DNA of 64,000 bases from Rhipicephalus microplus. Lineage: Eukaryota > Arthropoda > Arachnida > Ixodida > Ixodidae. The DNA lies in the NCBI RefSeq assembly GCF_043290135.1, contig NC_134709.1, forward strand, positions 63,567,056 through 63,631,055, written 5' to 3'. The notes beneath the pieces are model-generated. The model saw only the letters and a list, made by a program, of their open reading frames with translations. It had not been told where the DNA came from and did not search any database. The position numbers and the translations under genes were made by a program. How positions within the stretch are numbered: position 1 is the stretch's first letter; the number at the start of each line of letters is the position of its first letter. Below are positions 52,790 to 64,000 of this stretch, piece after piece.

Positions 52790-55575
52790 TACACGTACGA
52801 GTTAGAAAAATCCAGGGCCCCAGCAGTGACGATGTCGCCACTACCACCAGCGAGACTAGCGAGCCAGCGCGTCCCACCAGTGAGTCAGAGGTCGGCGGCA
52901 ACGGCTTGCACGGCAAACTCCAGTGCCAAAACCACTCAACAACAGGCAGCCGAGGGACACAAAGAGCTATCCAGGGTCCCAGCAGTGACGACGTTGCCAC
53001 TCCCACCAGCGAGGGCTTACAACACCAGGCGGACGAATGCGGCGAAGACCAAGGCGGCGGCTTCCAAATGACACGGGGAAACAAAGGGTACGGGCAGTCT
53101 TAAACACGCATGGTCCCACTCATTTCTATCGATTAGGAAAATCATTGAAAAACAGTTCAAAACGAAAAACACGCGCAACAACTAACCAAATATCTATCTC
53201 ACGAAATTGCACCTAAAGGCCTCCGCCTAGCCTGCAACCCCTCAATGTCTACACTAAGTGAAGCAGAAAGGGGAAAGTGGGAAAAAATATTAATAGAAGC
53301 GTCCTTGCAACTGACTCGGGTCATTGCGGACCATAGTGAGCGTAAGGCCGCCGAATACAGTGTCACGGAGGCCACGCAGAAATTGGTATCTAATCTCGGA
53401 GAGCATGAGGCAAGAGAACTGGAAAGATATGAACTAAAAAAGAGAGGCGAAATTTCAGTAGTAAAAGATAGAAAATTCAATCGGGACTGCAGAAGCTTCA
53501 CTGCTCTGCAACAGGAAAATAGGAACGAGGCCGTACAAGAACGCCAGGGACCACCCGTACCACAACATAACTTTGAGGAGAAAAATGGGAACTCGAAACT
53601 ACAGTGCAATCCTAATCAGAACACCCTTATTCTCGAATATGACGCTGACACTCCCGTGCCACGTCATAGCCAAGAGCAGCCAAAAACTTAGGAGAAGAAT
53701 GTCCTCAATCTGTCCAACACAACGCTCACACCCGCTAAGCTTCAACTTTTGTCGAGAGGCTTAACCTTTTGTCCATCATGCGGTAGATTCAATGAATTTG
53801 AACTGTACCAAGACCTCGATAACACAGCGTGTAATCTCTGCCTCCATGAATACTTTCATGATCGCAAGGACTGTGCGGACGAGAATAGATTGATTGGTGG
53901 TGACAAATCATGGTGTCCAGGTGAGCAGAGGGACAAACACCTCAATATGTATATATCAGCAGTTCAAAAAGATATCATCAGAGCGTATGAAAAAAATCGG
54001 CCATATCGAAACAACATATCAAAGTCAGAACGAAGGGCACTCGATGAACTACGAAAAAACACTGAAATTACCATCAAACCGGCTGATAAAGGGGGCTGCA
54101 TAGTAATTCTAAACACGTCGGACTACTTAAAGGAAGGGGAACGACAACTATCAGACACAAAATTCTACAAAGAACTTCCAACGGACCCGACTTCCGAATT
54201 TGAAAGGGAGATAAAAGTAACCCTAAATAATCTTCGCCGGGACGAGAAAATTACCGGCAAAATGTTAAAGCAATGTTACCGGCCCATTCTGTTCCCGGTC
54301 GATTCTATTTGCTCCCCAAAATACACAAGGCAGGCAATCCGGGGCGTCCGATAGTATCCAGTAACAGCACATCAACAGAAAATATATCAGAACTCATCAA
54401 TTCCTTAATAAAAAACATCCCCCAAATTTTCCCTATTACCTAAAGGACACAAACCACTTCATCTGCGAAACTTCAAGTCTCGACATCCCAGGCGGTAGTT
54501 GTCTGGTGACTATGGACGTCTGCTCACTGTACACCAACATACCCCACCATGACTGAATAGCGGCTATGGTTTCTGAATATGTAAAATCTGACTCATCAGC
54601 TAGTGTAAGTGGCGAAGTACTGTTTACACTTCTTGAACTAGTACTAAATTATAACCATTTTGAGTTCAATGACAAGCATTTCCTTAAGGTCAGTGGCACT
54701 GCAATGGGCACGAAAATGGCCCCAAACTTCGCGAGCACCTTCATGGCTTCACTTGAAATCCCATTCATTGAGGGACGCACCTTGAAACCTTTCTACTACA
54801 GAAGATACTTAGACAATATTTTTATGATATGGAACCATGATGAGGGAAGTCTATTCCGCTTCATAGAGGATTTTAACAAGTGCCACCCGTCAATTAAATT
54901 CACGCACAAAATTTCCAAAACTAGCATTAACTTCTTGGACGTCACTGTCACGGTCAAAAATGACCGCTTGTCAACAAACCTTTACAAAAAGTCTACAGAC
55001 CGTCAAATGTACCTACATTTCAACAGAAGCCACCCAAAGCATTGTAAAGCGGGTATTCCTTATTCTCAGGCCTACCGGTACCGAAGAATATGCACCGATA
55101 TGCGGGAATTCGACAGACACGGAGAACACCTAAAGCATTCCTTATTGAAACAAAAATATACAGAAAACATTATTGACGATGCCATACTACGTGCTCGCAA
55201 CGTGAACAGGAATGATATAATTAAGGGACCAAACAGTTTATCTAAAACGACTTCCCAAACGAACCTTGTAAACTTACTCCTCATCAGCGCCACGAATCAA
55301 CAACATAGTTTCCCGCCATTTCAACATAATCAGGCAAAGCAAACGACTAACTTCTATTTTCGCGAAGCCACCTCACGTGGTGTACCGCAGGGATAGAAAT
55401 CTGAGGGACATTCTTGTCAGAGCGAAAACAAACACCCCAAAATTCAATCAGGGTGCCATCCCTGCGGAAAAGCTCGATGCAAGGTATGCCCACAGATGGT
55501 CACAACGCGTGAGTCCAAAGCGAACTTCTCGGATTTTAAATTCTGCATAACTGAAAGCCTTAATTGTGGCCCTTC
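52790..55575 (+). pseudogene. Penelope-like element coding region, decayed and 3' truncated
   Basis: The N-terminal region includes GLRLACNPSMSTLSEAERGKW (in part; from about 53215) and the PLE-typical LLSRGLTFCPSCGRF (about 53735-53780). RT blocks follow: KPADKGGCIVI (about 54078), TMDVCSLYTNIPHHD (54510-54553), GTAMGTKMAPNFAS (54697 onward), the catalytic YLDNIFMIW (YxDD expected; the second Asp is Asn), and INFLDVTV. A linker with CHPCGKARCKVCPQM (about 55452-55500) follows; the GIY-YIG nuclease is cut off. Lesions: TAG 53689-53691, frameshifts near 54300 and 54430, TGA 54554-54556, and a frame change near 55380. Two 43-bp near-copies (52812-52854, 52971-53013) lie upstream. The 3' break joins a tRNA-like repeat at about 55575. 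Confidence 0.85.
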
Positions 55576-55971
55576 GGAGAACGCGTTCGATGCTCTAACC
55601 ACTGAGCTACCACAGCGGCCTTCCCTCCATCCACTTTTTTTTTGGGTTTATATGTGAATTTAGAAGTAGGAGTGACAGTCAGCGCCATCTATAAGCCAAG
55701 CGACGAGTGTGAACTACTCTTTTTATGCGCATGTTTGGCGTCACGTAGCACGTGAACTTATTACGAGCGGGCAGCTGATTAATAGTCCCTCGTATACAAC
55801 CTAATGACACCAAGTCTACCAGTACGAGACCCTCGTTAAATTAAATAAGGGAAAGAAGTGTATACCTAAGGGCTCGTTCAGTAATGCCAAGTAATGTACA
55901 GGGGAAGTTATTAGAACCAATGGAATGTAAATAAGAAGAAAGGAAAGTGGATGAAAAAATAAAAGTTGATG

Positions 55972-55974
<3 letters not shown>
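55575..55974 (-). repeat. Modular tRNA-like repeat, order A-B-tRNA
   Basis: On the minus strand: module A next to the TA tract, then module B (AACGAGGGTCTCG to CTAAATTCAC), then a poly-A-like spacer with GTGGATGGAGGGAAGG and an almost complete tRNA-like head (GGCCGCTGTGGTAGCTCAGTGG). This head breaks off inside the anticodon stem at the PLE junction. Part of module A (the region before CGAGCCCTTAGG) is deleted. Confidence 0.7.

Positions 55975-56057
<83 letters not shown>
55975..56057. repeat. (TA)n-(TG)n compound microsatellite
   Basis: Pure TA (55975-56010) switches to pure TG (56011-56057). Confidence 0.95.
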
Positions 56058-56070
<13 letters not shown>

Positions 56071-56119
56071 CGCAAGAAAGAAAATAATCCACAAAAAGAC
56101 TCCGACGCGAGAAAGCGAA

Positions 56120-56180
56120 TATCCTTTCTCTCATGCCTTAGCGCGTGGCGTTTACCACTGAGCCACGAAGGCGCTCAGCA
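56120..56180 (-). repeat. tRNA-like half (A-box only)
   Basis: On the minus strand GCGCCTTCGTGGCTCAGTGG, then TAAACGCC, resembles the 5' half of a tRNA with an A box. No B box or T arm follows, so it is at most a degenerate SINE head. Confidence 0.35.
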
Positions 56181-56925
56181 AGCTATTTAGAGCTGCCGTT
56201 GGCGAGCAAGTTCATGGAGTAAGGTAGACAATCAAAAACAGGGTGGAGAGAGCGCTAGGCAGCTGAGGTATTGCATTGCACGTGCTAGAAACGCATGGGC
56301 CATTCATGATCATCAGGTGAGTGTCGTAACAAATCGATTATACAAGCCTGCTAGTGGGGAATAGCGTAGCCTTGTATAACATGCCTTCGAGACGCTACCT
56401 ATGAAGAACTGTGTATGTATGTGTTACACTGACAGATTATATCAAGGCACTCTATATGCTACTGGAAGAACTAAGACGTCCAAATATGATTATGTACGTT
56501 TATAGTATTTAATTCCAATTAGGAGTTGAATAAATATTGATGTATTCTTAAGTATCTTGTTCTCTTTGTCATAATAAATAGAATGAAATCTCCGGCTAGA
56601 AATATAGTGTACATTCATTGTTGCTTATGTTTATTTTGAGCAATGAAAAACACTACTTGTCACATGTGGCTTGCAAGTGGCACGTGGAATTACTCTCCCA
56701 AGAAGGCAGTGCCTACGACAAACTGATCGTATGCAACAGTAAACTGCAAGACGAAGTTTACTACAAAAATATTTATTAGGCAGAAGGTTCAATTAACCCA
56801 AAGCTCAATACGTCCTTGCTCTTTCTTAGACCTTAGTTGATTAAAATACCAAAAATAAGTGGTGAACGCAATTTCGTACCCAGCGAGCATCTTGAAGAGC
56901 CATTGTATTACAAGAGGATAGGAAA
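56181..56925. other. No recognisable feature
   Basis: AT-rich, no gene or repeat ends seen. Confidence 0.4.
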
Positions 56926-56929
56926 GAAA

Positions 56930-57245
56930 ATTGAGGGGGAAAAGAAAAAAAATGAGGAGGGTGAAAACATCTAGGAAGAGAGAGTTAGAATGTAAAAGGT
57001 AGAAATAAAAAGACACGCATAAAAACAAGAGGAAGAAGTTGAAGTTATAGAAAGTAAGTGAACAATGACTAGAGAGAGAGAGAAAGAAGAAAATAGATAT
57101 CATTTGTAGTAAAACAGAAACAGATATAAATAGAGAGAAAAACATAGACACACAGAGAAACAAAAAAAAATCCAAGCAAAAAACACAAAAAGGGGAGCAA
57201 GCGTAGCCATGTACAGTATAGTAAAGCAAGGAGTGAGAAAAAAGA
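56930..57245. repeat. Purine-rich low-complexity tract
   Basis: A/G-rich plus strand (GAGAGAGAGAGAAAGAAG, AACAAGAGGAAGAAG), the complement of the pyrimidine tracts elsewhere. Confidence 0.7.
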
Positions 57246-57424
57246 AGGAAATGGTTGAAGCCTAGCCAAGTACTTTCCGTCAGGTATTCACCAATGTAAC
57301 AGATTAGCTATTCACAATCAGCTATTCACCGCTGAATCATTCATGAACTTAATACAGTATGTCTAATTTGAATTATGAGTTGTTGGCCATGTATGTATGT
57401 TCTTGTTATTTCGTGTATGTACTA

Positions 57425-57640
57425 TGCTTTAGGGGCGAAGCTCCTCAGGGTGTGGGTCGTTCTCTCCTCTGTAAGAGTATGTCATAGCAAAAGTGACTTT
57501 TAGTTTGAAATACGAATTGCTCACTAAATGGCGTTGTTTGTATCTGTCCTTGGAAATGATATCACTAGATGGCGTTAGTGGTTTTCGAGTAGTGGACGAT
57601 ATTTGAGGCAACAACTAATTTGCAATATATCAACTAAGAA
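57425..57640. repeat. GGGGCGAAGCTCC-type dispersed repeat
   Basis: AGGGGCGAAGCTCCTCAGGG starts a block containing CTAAATGGCGTTG and CTAGATGGCGTTA. The same opening word starts the repeat at 22855. Confidence 0.45.
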
Positions 57641-57679
57641 TGTCCTGTCAATAGAATTCTCGTAGGATTAGACGTGTTG

Positions 57680-58920
57680 CTAATCGACGACCAAGGATGA
57701 AAGAATAAGATATTATGCGAATTATTCAGGCATTTCTTATCAGTCGCATAACCTTAAGATTTCCTCACCTGACGATCTTGAAGATAGACGAGCTCAAAAT
57801 ATACAGAGTCATACGTGTGACTCTTAAGAAGGCTCCGAACCTTCCCCGTGGACACTCGCGGAACGTCTGCTCGAAATGGGGCTCTATAACATCGCATCTG
57901 AAGTATTTCAAGCACACCTCATGAATCAAGTCTTGCGCCTCGCCATCACCAAAACAGGACGGAAAACATTACCGAAACTTTGCATGAAAGCAGCCATTTA
58001 CAGAAGAGGGAAACAACGTATCCCACGTGAATGGAGGCAGGACTTTATCATAACACCTTTACCACGCAATATTCATTCACATTTCAACGAACATCGACGT
58101 CGGGCATGGGCCGAATCTTATGAGATGTACTAAGACACTGAGGGTGCCTTCGTTTAAATGCATCTGAAACATTGAATAGCAAATACACAGCAGCCGTCAT
58201 TCATCAAGAAAAACAGATCGACTGTATATCAGCCCAGGACACGGACACAATTAGAGTGGAAGAAGCAGGAATTGCCCTTGCCCTACGACACTCCGAGTTC
58301 ACCTTCATTCTAACAAATTCACAAGCAGCCAACCAAAATTTCTGTAAAGGCTACGTTGCCCCCATTGCGCACCAAATGCTTACACGGCTATTGGCCTCAC
58401 GTTCAGAGGGAGATTGGAGAAAGCTTATATGGATACCCAGCCACGGCGGAGTTACAGGCAATGAGCTCGCCCATGCCTCGGTCCGAGATATACTCTTCCG
58501 GACCTCCGACCCCGGCATATCACATCTACCCTTGACTCTGAGTATGGACCTGCTTCTTACGCATACAGAAATTCTACAACACCAAATACTCGAAAGAAAG
58601 AAACTTCCAACTCTAGGGCCAAGCCTGATTAAGGAATCACAGCGTGGCGTCACCTGCAGACCCTGCCCTACCCCAATCCGTACATACCGTCAAAGATAGA
58701 TCCCGACGCACAGACACCACAGTGCAGGTTCTGCGCCAATAAACAGCCACCTTGTACCGCATAGTATGGGAATGTCCACATAATCCCCCTTTGCAACCCA
58801 AGACACAACAAAACATGAAAGGATGGGAGGCAGCTCTGTCCGGCTCGGATCCGAAGACTCAAGGGGTCCTCGTTAAACGTTCGAGGACAGTGGCCGCCAC
58901 CAATAGGTTCCAAGGCTAAG
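57680..58920 (+). pseudogene. LINE 3' part with RNase H domain, plus strand
   Basis: The readable part carries RNase H-like sequence: IALALRHSEFTFILTNSQAA, then LIWIPSHGGVTGNELAHASVRD (in part; 58430-58490), the terminal RNase H block of I/Jockey-type LINEs. A Cys-containing tail (CRFCANKQPPC) in another frame follows. An upstream frame (57876-58133, MGLYNIASEVFQAHLMNQVL) fits the RT-RNase H connection. Frame changes near 58140 and after 58650 make it non-functional. No RT catalytic site is left, so it is a 5'-truncated copy. Confidence 0.65.
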
Positions 58921-60333
<1,413 letters not shown>

Positions 60334-60439
60334 AAGTCAGGAAGGTTTGCCCCCCCCCCCCCATTTGCGAAAGAGTACGTTACTGGATCCCACTCACTGA
60401 TGTACTCGGCGCCAAAAATTTCACTAAACGTTTTATTCT

Positions 60440-60670
60440 CTATCTCTGAAGAATAAACAGGATAGATGGCACTGTTGTAATAAGAAATTCGCAGCATACC
60501 CACGGAGTCACTGCAATGAGTGGGGTGAAGCATCCATCCGGCTGTCTGTTTGGCGCACAGATGGACAGACAGACGGACAGACGGACTGATGCAAGGGTGG
60601 GAAGCAGATAGACACGAATGGGCGGACGAATAAATGGATAGACGGACAGATGGATAGACTTTTCAAACAA
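60440..60670. repeat. GACA/GGAC tetranucleotide composite
   Basis: TAGATGGCACTGTTG leads to GCAGCATACCCACGGAGTCACTG and then ACAGACAGACGGACAGACGG, parallel in order to the composites at 22.9-23.9 kb. Confidence 0.6.
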
Positions 60671-60872
60671 AGAACTTGCTTATTTTAGAATTGTTTGATG
60701 ACGTGTGCATCGAAATCGCAGGGTGTAGCTGCTGCTGTTCGTGCCTCGTGCATTGCTGGTTTCTTTGCTGGCCGTGCTTGTCATGCCATATCGCAGTAGG
60801 CGTTGACCCCTGCACCTAGACAGCGAGAACGAGCGTGAGATACATAAAAGGCGAGTCATGTTCTAATCCCCA

Positions 60873-61092
60873 CATGTGAGCCGGTGGCTTAGCTGGTTAA
60901 GCACCCGGTATAAATCGCAGTGAACCGAGAGCCCATGTACTCGACTCTCGGGTCTCCCGATATTGCGAAACTTTTTATTCTGCTTTATTTCTTGTATTCT
61001 ACTCAGCTAAATTTTAACGTTCTGTCTCAGACGGAAGTATGTCAGTGAATTCCTGTTGGACCCCGGCATAAAACAATTCTGTGTTACAAAGG
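60873..61092 (+). mobile_element. tRNA-like SINE (GGCTTAGCTGGTTAAGC head)
   Basis: A tRNA-like head (CCGGTGGCTTAGCTGGTTAAG, then CGACTCTCGGGTCTCCC) is followed by an AT-rich body with AAATTTTAACGTTCTGTCTC and AGACGGAAGTATGTCAGTGA, ending CCCCGGCATAAAACA. From memory it resembles another abundant tick SINE; only one copy is in this window, so the family cannot be verified here. Confidence 0.4.
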
Positions 61093-61503
61093 CGGATGCA
61101 ATGTGAGAAGTTCAAAGAGGCCCCACTCGATTGACCGAAGCGTGGACACCGATGGCCACCGTCACCTGAGAAATAGTCCCACTGACTAAGTCGGCAATTT
61201 CTCTGAAGGCAGGGTCACTGGCCGTCCGTCTCACGACGTCATTCTGCAGTATGCGTCCATTGGTACTCGCTTGTGAGCAATTTCATTTGAGTAGAAAACG
61301 CCGCAGAATTTTTAAGTTGAGTTCGCCTGTAGGGAACGGGAAAGGCAACGGCGGCTGCGACAAGACGCGCAAGTGTTAAAAAGCCTACTCCAACGACGGC
61401 ACACCCTTGTCTTGCCTGTGAGTGCTTGTGGTTGAAGTCGAACATCTCTTTGTGAAGAATCATTGTAGAAGCAACCGAGCAAGACTAAACTTGCTTAAGC
61501 CTT

Positions 61504-61557
61504 GATTGATATGCTGGGTTTAACGTCCCAAAACCACCATATGATTATCAGAGACGC
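61504..61557 (-). mobile_element. 54-bp 3' fragment of the tick SINE with perfect target duplication
   Basis: GATTGATATGCTGGGTTTAAC and CGTCCCAAAACCACC are the last bases of the CAAT-tailed SINE on the minus strand. The fragment is enclosed by a perfect 14-bp duplication, CTTGCTTAAGCCTT (61490-61503 and 61558-61571), so it is a complete insertion event with extreme 5' truncation. Confidence 0.9.
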
Positions 61558-61571
61558 CTTGCTTAAGCCTT

Positions 61572-63020
61572 AACAACTTCGAAGCAACCTAAAACTACCT
61601 CTACCATTTAGCTAAAACCTAGCAACAACATAGAAGTAACCAGACTATAGTCTTTAAAATTGTTCAGTTCCGTATTTTCAAGGCTTGCACTTATTAGTAC
61701 AAACTCCGCTTAACTCCATTCGTCTGAGAAACCGGAGCTGATCGCAGAGGCTCCGAATCACCAAAAACACTTAATTCGGTGGCGTGGGTCATGGAAACGT
61801 TTCCTTTCTTTTTTTTTTTTTGTAGAAGGCCTTTCAGAAGAACAAAAACGCCAGGCCTGCGCGGAAAATGCAGCACTGTCGTAGCGAAAGCTATAGGAGC
61901 GGCCTTTCAGAGCTTTCTCTAAACACTCATTAGGTAACGCCATGCAAGCACACTTGCCGGTTAGCCAGTACGGAATTAATAATTAACGTTTTAGGGCAGT
62001 AGGCCAGCATTCGAGATGCTATCCTTCGTCATTCTTCTGAGAAGCGTGGTATCCACTAAACTATTGCAAGGAATTTCGCGCCAATCGTTCATGCAGTGGC
62101 TGACGACGATACGGAATTATGCCTGAAGTGGGTATGCGCCACAGTCAATGGGTGATCAAGAACCAGCTCTTGTAGTGGGTTAGAGCATTGGACAACCCAC
62201 TTGTTACAACTTGTTACAATATTCGCATTGTGTGACACCTGGTTGTTCTATTGCTCTTCTAAAACGCTTCGTTACTCATAATAAGGCAATTCCTTTCCCG
62301 AAATCCAGTCTGCCTAGGGCCAGTTTGCCAACAAGTTCTAAACAACGGCATAGCTTAGTTTAGCACGCCCTGCCCTTAACCTCCATTGTATACAGCCCTG
62401 TACATTGAAACGGGTAAGATTGTATCACAAACATCTCTGTACAGCTTTTTGCGCGACACTCATTGGAAAATATGACAGACAAAAAGCGGACACTTAAGAT
62501 CACCTCCTTGAGATATCCGCGGACAGCGCCATTAATGTGGTCTGTGCCCTCTACATATCAAAATAAAGCTCTCGTGAGCTTCAGTTGGCACACCGTACGC
62601 AGAAATGAATCACTCACTTTACGAAACAAGAAAAAAAAAAACCTGTTTATGAGATGCCTTATGAATAGGTGTGGTAGTCCCAAACCACCTTTCCTTACAC
62701 GCCTATATAGATTAGTTCGACTGCATCGTGTTCAACTTTAGGCCCACACAAACACCGCGAAAACATGATGAAATTTCTTTATATTGGCCCGTGAACAATG
62801 AAACATTTGCACAACCTACCTCAGTTCTAGAAAACGAACAAATTGTAAACCGTAGCTCCTGAGAACATTGATAGGTGATTCCCCTGCGACCTACTCGTAT
62901 CCAACTGAATTCTGTTGCTTGTTCTTGCCAATGGTCATCATTGTATTTGTAGTATTCCAGTGGTACCCCTAGGTATTTGACAGTGATGCTAAAAAGGGTA
63001 AAAATATTGCAAATGGCTCC
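61572..63020. other. No recognised gene; dispersed repeat piece
   Basis: GCAGTGGCTGACGACGATACGG near 62093 repeats the word found near 15551 and 49824. Remaining sequence is unassigned. Confidence 0.4.
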
Positions 63021-63024
63021 TGCC

Positions 63025-63560
63025 ACAAAGGCCTTTTTTTAGGCTTCACACCGTCACTTTGCACGTCAAGTTATTTCTAGAAGAGTGGGGTATTTTTCTA
63101 CCTTGGGGGTCAGACTATCTCATTAGTAAGAAGCCAGAAACAATTGACCACGTTTTCTTACATTGCTGGGTAGGAGTGTATTTTTGGGATGTATTGCAGG
63201 GGACAATGAAAAAGGAATTCCCATTAGACCCTTACGGTATCAGATTTCTCCGATTGACAATGAGGATGGTTTGCGATTCGACTTATTGATGTTAACGGGC
63301 CTCCACTGTTCATGGTGGGTCCGGATGACAAGATCTCACTGTGATTCAGTTGCACGACCCGCAAGAATGCACTTTCGAGAGTACATGGCGAAATTTGTGG
63401 AACTAACGATAACACAGAAGTCTGTTCCCGAGTGGTTGCCGAGGTTGGAACCCCTGACAGCCCTCAAGAAATTTTAAAGTTGGTGTCTATTAAGTAGGAC
63501 TGCCACTCTTGTTTTCGCGACCTTTATGGCATTGTTAATGTAAATAGTGTCTGGAAACAG
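63025..63560 (+). pseudogene. LINE C-terminal (zinc-binding) fragment and 3' UTR
   Basis: KPETIDHVFLHCWVGVYFWDVL (in part; 63135-63200) resembles the zinc-binding region after the RT of some LINEs (C..C, then H...HC, with the first Cys pair lost here). After a one-base frame change near 63240 the protein continues DNEDGLRFDLLMLTGLHCSW, then ARPARMHFRE, and ends PEWLPRLEPLTALKKF at a TAA (63475). A short UTR carries CAATAAAGC near 63562. A second-type SINE begins about 20 bp further. It is a 5'-truncated, dead copy. Confidence 0.6.
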
Positions 63561-63581
63561 GCAATAAAGCAAAAGAAGAAC

Positions 63582-63770
63582 CTGGTGTAGCTCAGTGGTA
63601 GAATACTGAGTTGGCACCCAGCGGACCCGGGCTCGAGCCCACCTTTGCCATTGGTACTAGGTTTTGAGGCTGATTTCACGCGATGCGGTTACGGACACTG
63701 GCGGCGGCAGACAACTACAGCGCTGCGCGAGACATGAGTTGTGATCTCGTAACAGCTTCCGCTGTAAAAA
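63582..63770 (+). mobile_element. Second-type tRNA-like SINE
   Basis: tRNA-like head TGTAGCTCAGTGGTAGAATAC with an anticodon arm whose loop TTGGCAC would read GGC (alanine), degenerate B box GGGCTCGAGCCC, then body ACGGACACTGGCGGCGGCAG and end AACAGCTTCCGCTGTAAAAA. Best copy of the family shared with 15742-15930. Confidence 0.6.
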
Positions 63771-64000
63771 TGGTGTCCTTCCATGCGCTCTAGATTTGCA
63801 TGTGAGTCAGGGGTCTAAAGAAGCGCCAAAATGTTAGCCATGGTTTAAATTTATCTACAATTTTCCTTGAGTATTTGAAACTATGTATAGTCTGTACGCA
63901 TAATCAGTGGAACAAAATAAGACGACGTCACACCTACCGTTCATAATGTGCAGAGAATTATACATTGGCCGTCTGTCACATTGAGTGTTTAAAATAAAAG
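63771..64000. other. No recognisable feature
   Basis: AT-rich sequence to the window edge, with an AATAAAAG at the last bases. Confidence 0.4.

Noticed and set aside
52639..53103. Two overlapping 117-154-codon frames treated as a separate gene
   Set aside because: They begin in an AAGAAAAA-rich low-complexity tract and overlap in different frames; the readable part is better explained as the decayed 5' region of the PLE.

Overview
The window looks like gene-poor nuclear DNA from an arthropod, most probably a hard tick (Ixodidae; a Rhipicephalus-like metastriate is my best guess). The main evidence is one tRNA-derived SINE family with a (CAAT)n tail, present nine times as long copies and twice as short 3' fragments. 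It resembles from memory the tRNA-derived SINEs reported from ixodid ticks. Other evidence is a mixture of Ty3/Gypsy, BEL/Pao, RNase-H-bearing LINE, L2/CR1-like LINE and Penelope-like elements, long (TA)n tracts and GACA/GGAC tetranucleotide fields. There are no bacterial operons, no rRNA genes and no convincing functional tRNA genes; the tRNA-like sequences are SINE heads.

Layout. 0-6.2 kb: mostly anonymous DNA, a cluster of ACACCC motifs, a CpG-richer island with a candidate first exon (3246-3365, good splice donor), two SINEs in opposite orientation in the putative intron, and a candidate second exon in the same phase (5868-6113). 6.2-10 kb: a large fold-back element split by two head-to-head Penelope-like (PLE) fragments. 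10-16 kb: SINEs, a second ACACCC cluster and small repeats. 16.1-21.8 kb: a minus-strand BEL/Pao remnant with short LTR-like ends, invaded by a minus-strand LINE carrying RT and RNase H. 22.8-24 kb: tetranucleotide-repeat composites. 25.9-27.1 kb: a DEAD-box-helicase-derived sequence whose catalytic motifs have been erased. 30.25-40.87 kb: two complete Ty3/Gypsy elements, same orientation, each with identical LTRs, separated by 12 bp of (AT)n and lodged in one TA microsatellite. The first is broken by three coding lesions; the second has intact gag and pol. 40.9-43.2 kb: a modular tRNA-like repeat forming a perfect 211-bp palindrome, then an L2/CR1-like LINE. 44-51 kb: SINEs, a MITE-like element with TTA duplications, long featureless stretches. 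51.6-56.1 kb: the modular repeat again, flanking a decayed PLE. 57.7-58.9 kb and 63.0-63.6 kb: LINE 3' fragments. 60-61 kb: TA tract, tetranucleotide repeat and another tRNA-like SINE.

How it fits together. Almost all recognisable coding sequence is selfish. The SINEs encode no protein; their target duplications and 5' truncations point to reverse transcription by a LINE enzyme supplied elsewhere. The two Ty3 elements share gag, pol, priming-site and recoding organisation. In both, the gag stop sits on a conserved GGAAAACTA motif followed 6-8 nt later by a perfect stem-loop, which looks like a -1 frameshift signal. The most unusual structures are this recoding signal, the perfect palindrome with a filler spacer shared with a site 3.2 kb away, the PLE pair nested in a fold-back element, the permuted tRNA-A-B repeat, and the motif-erased helicase reading frame.
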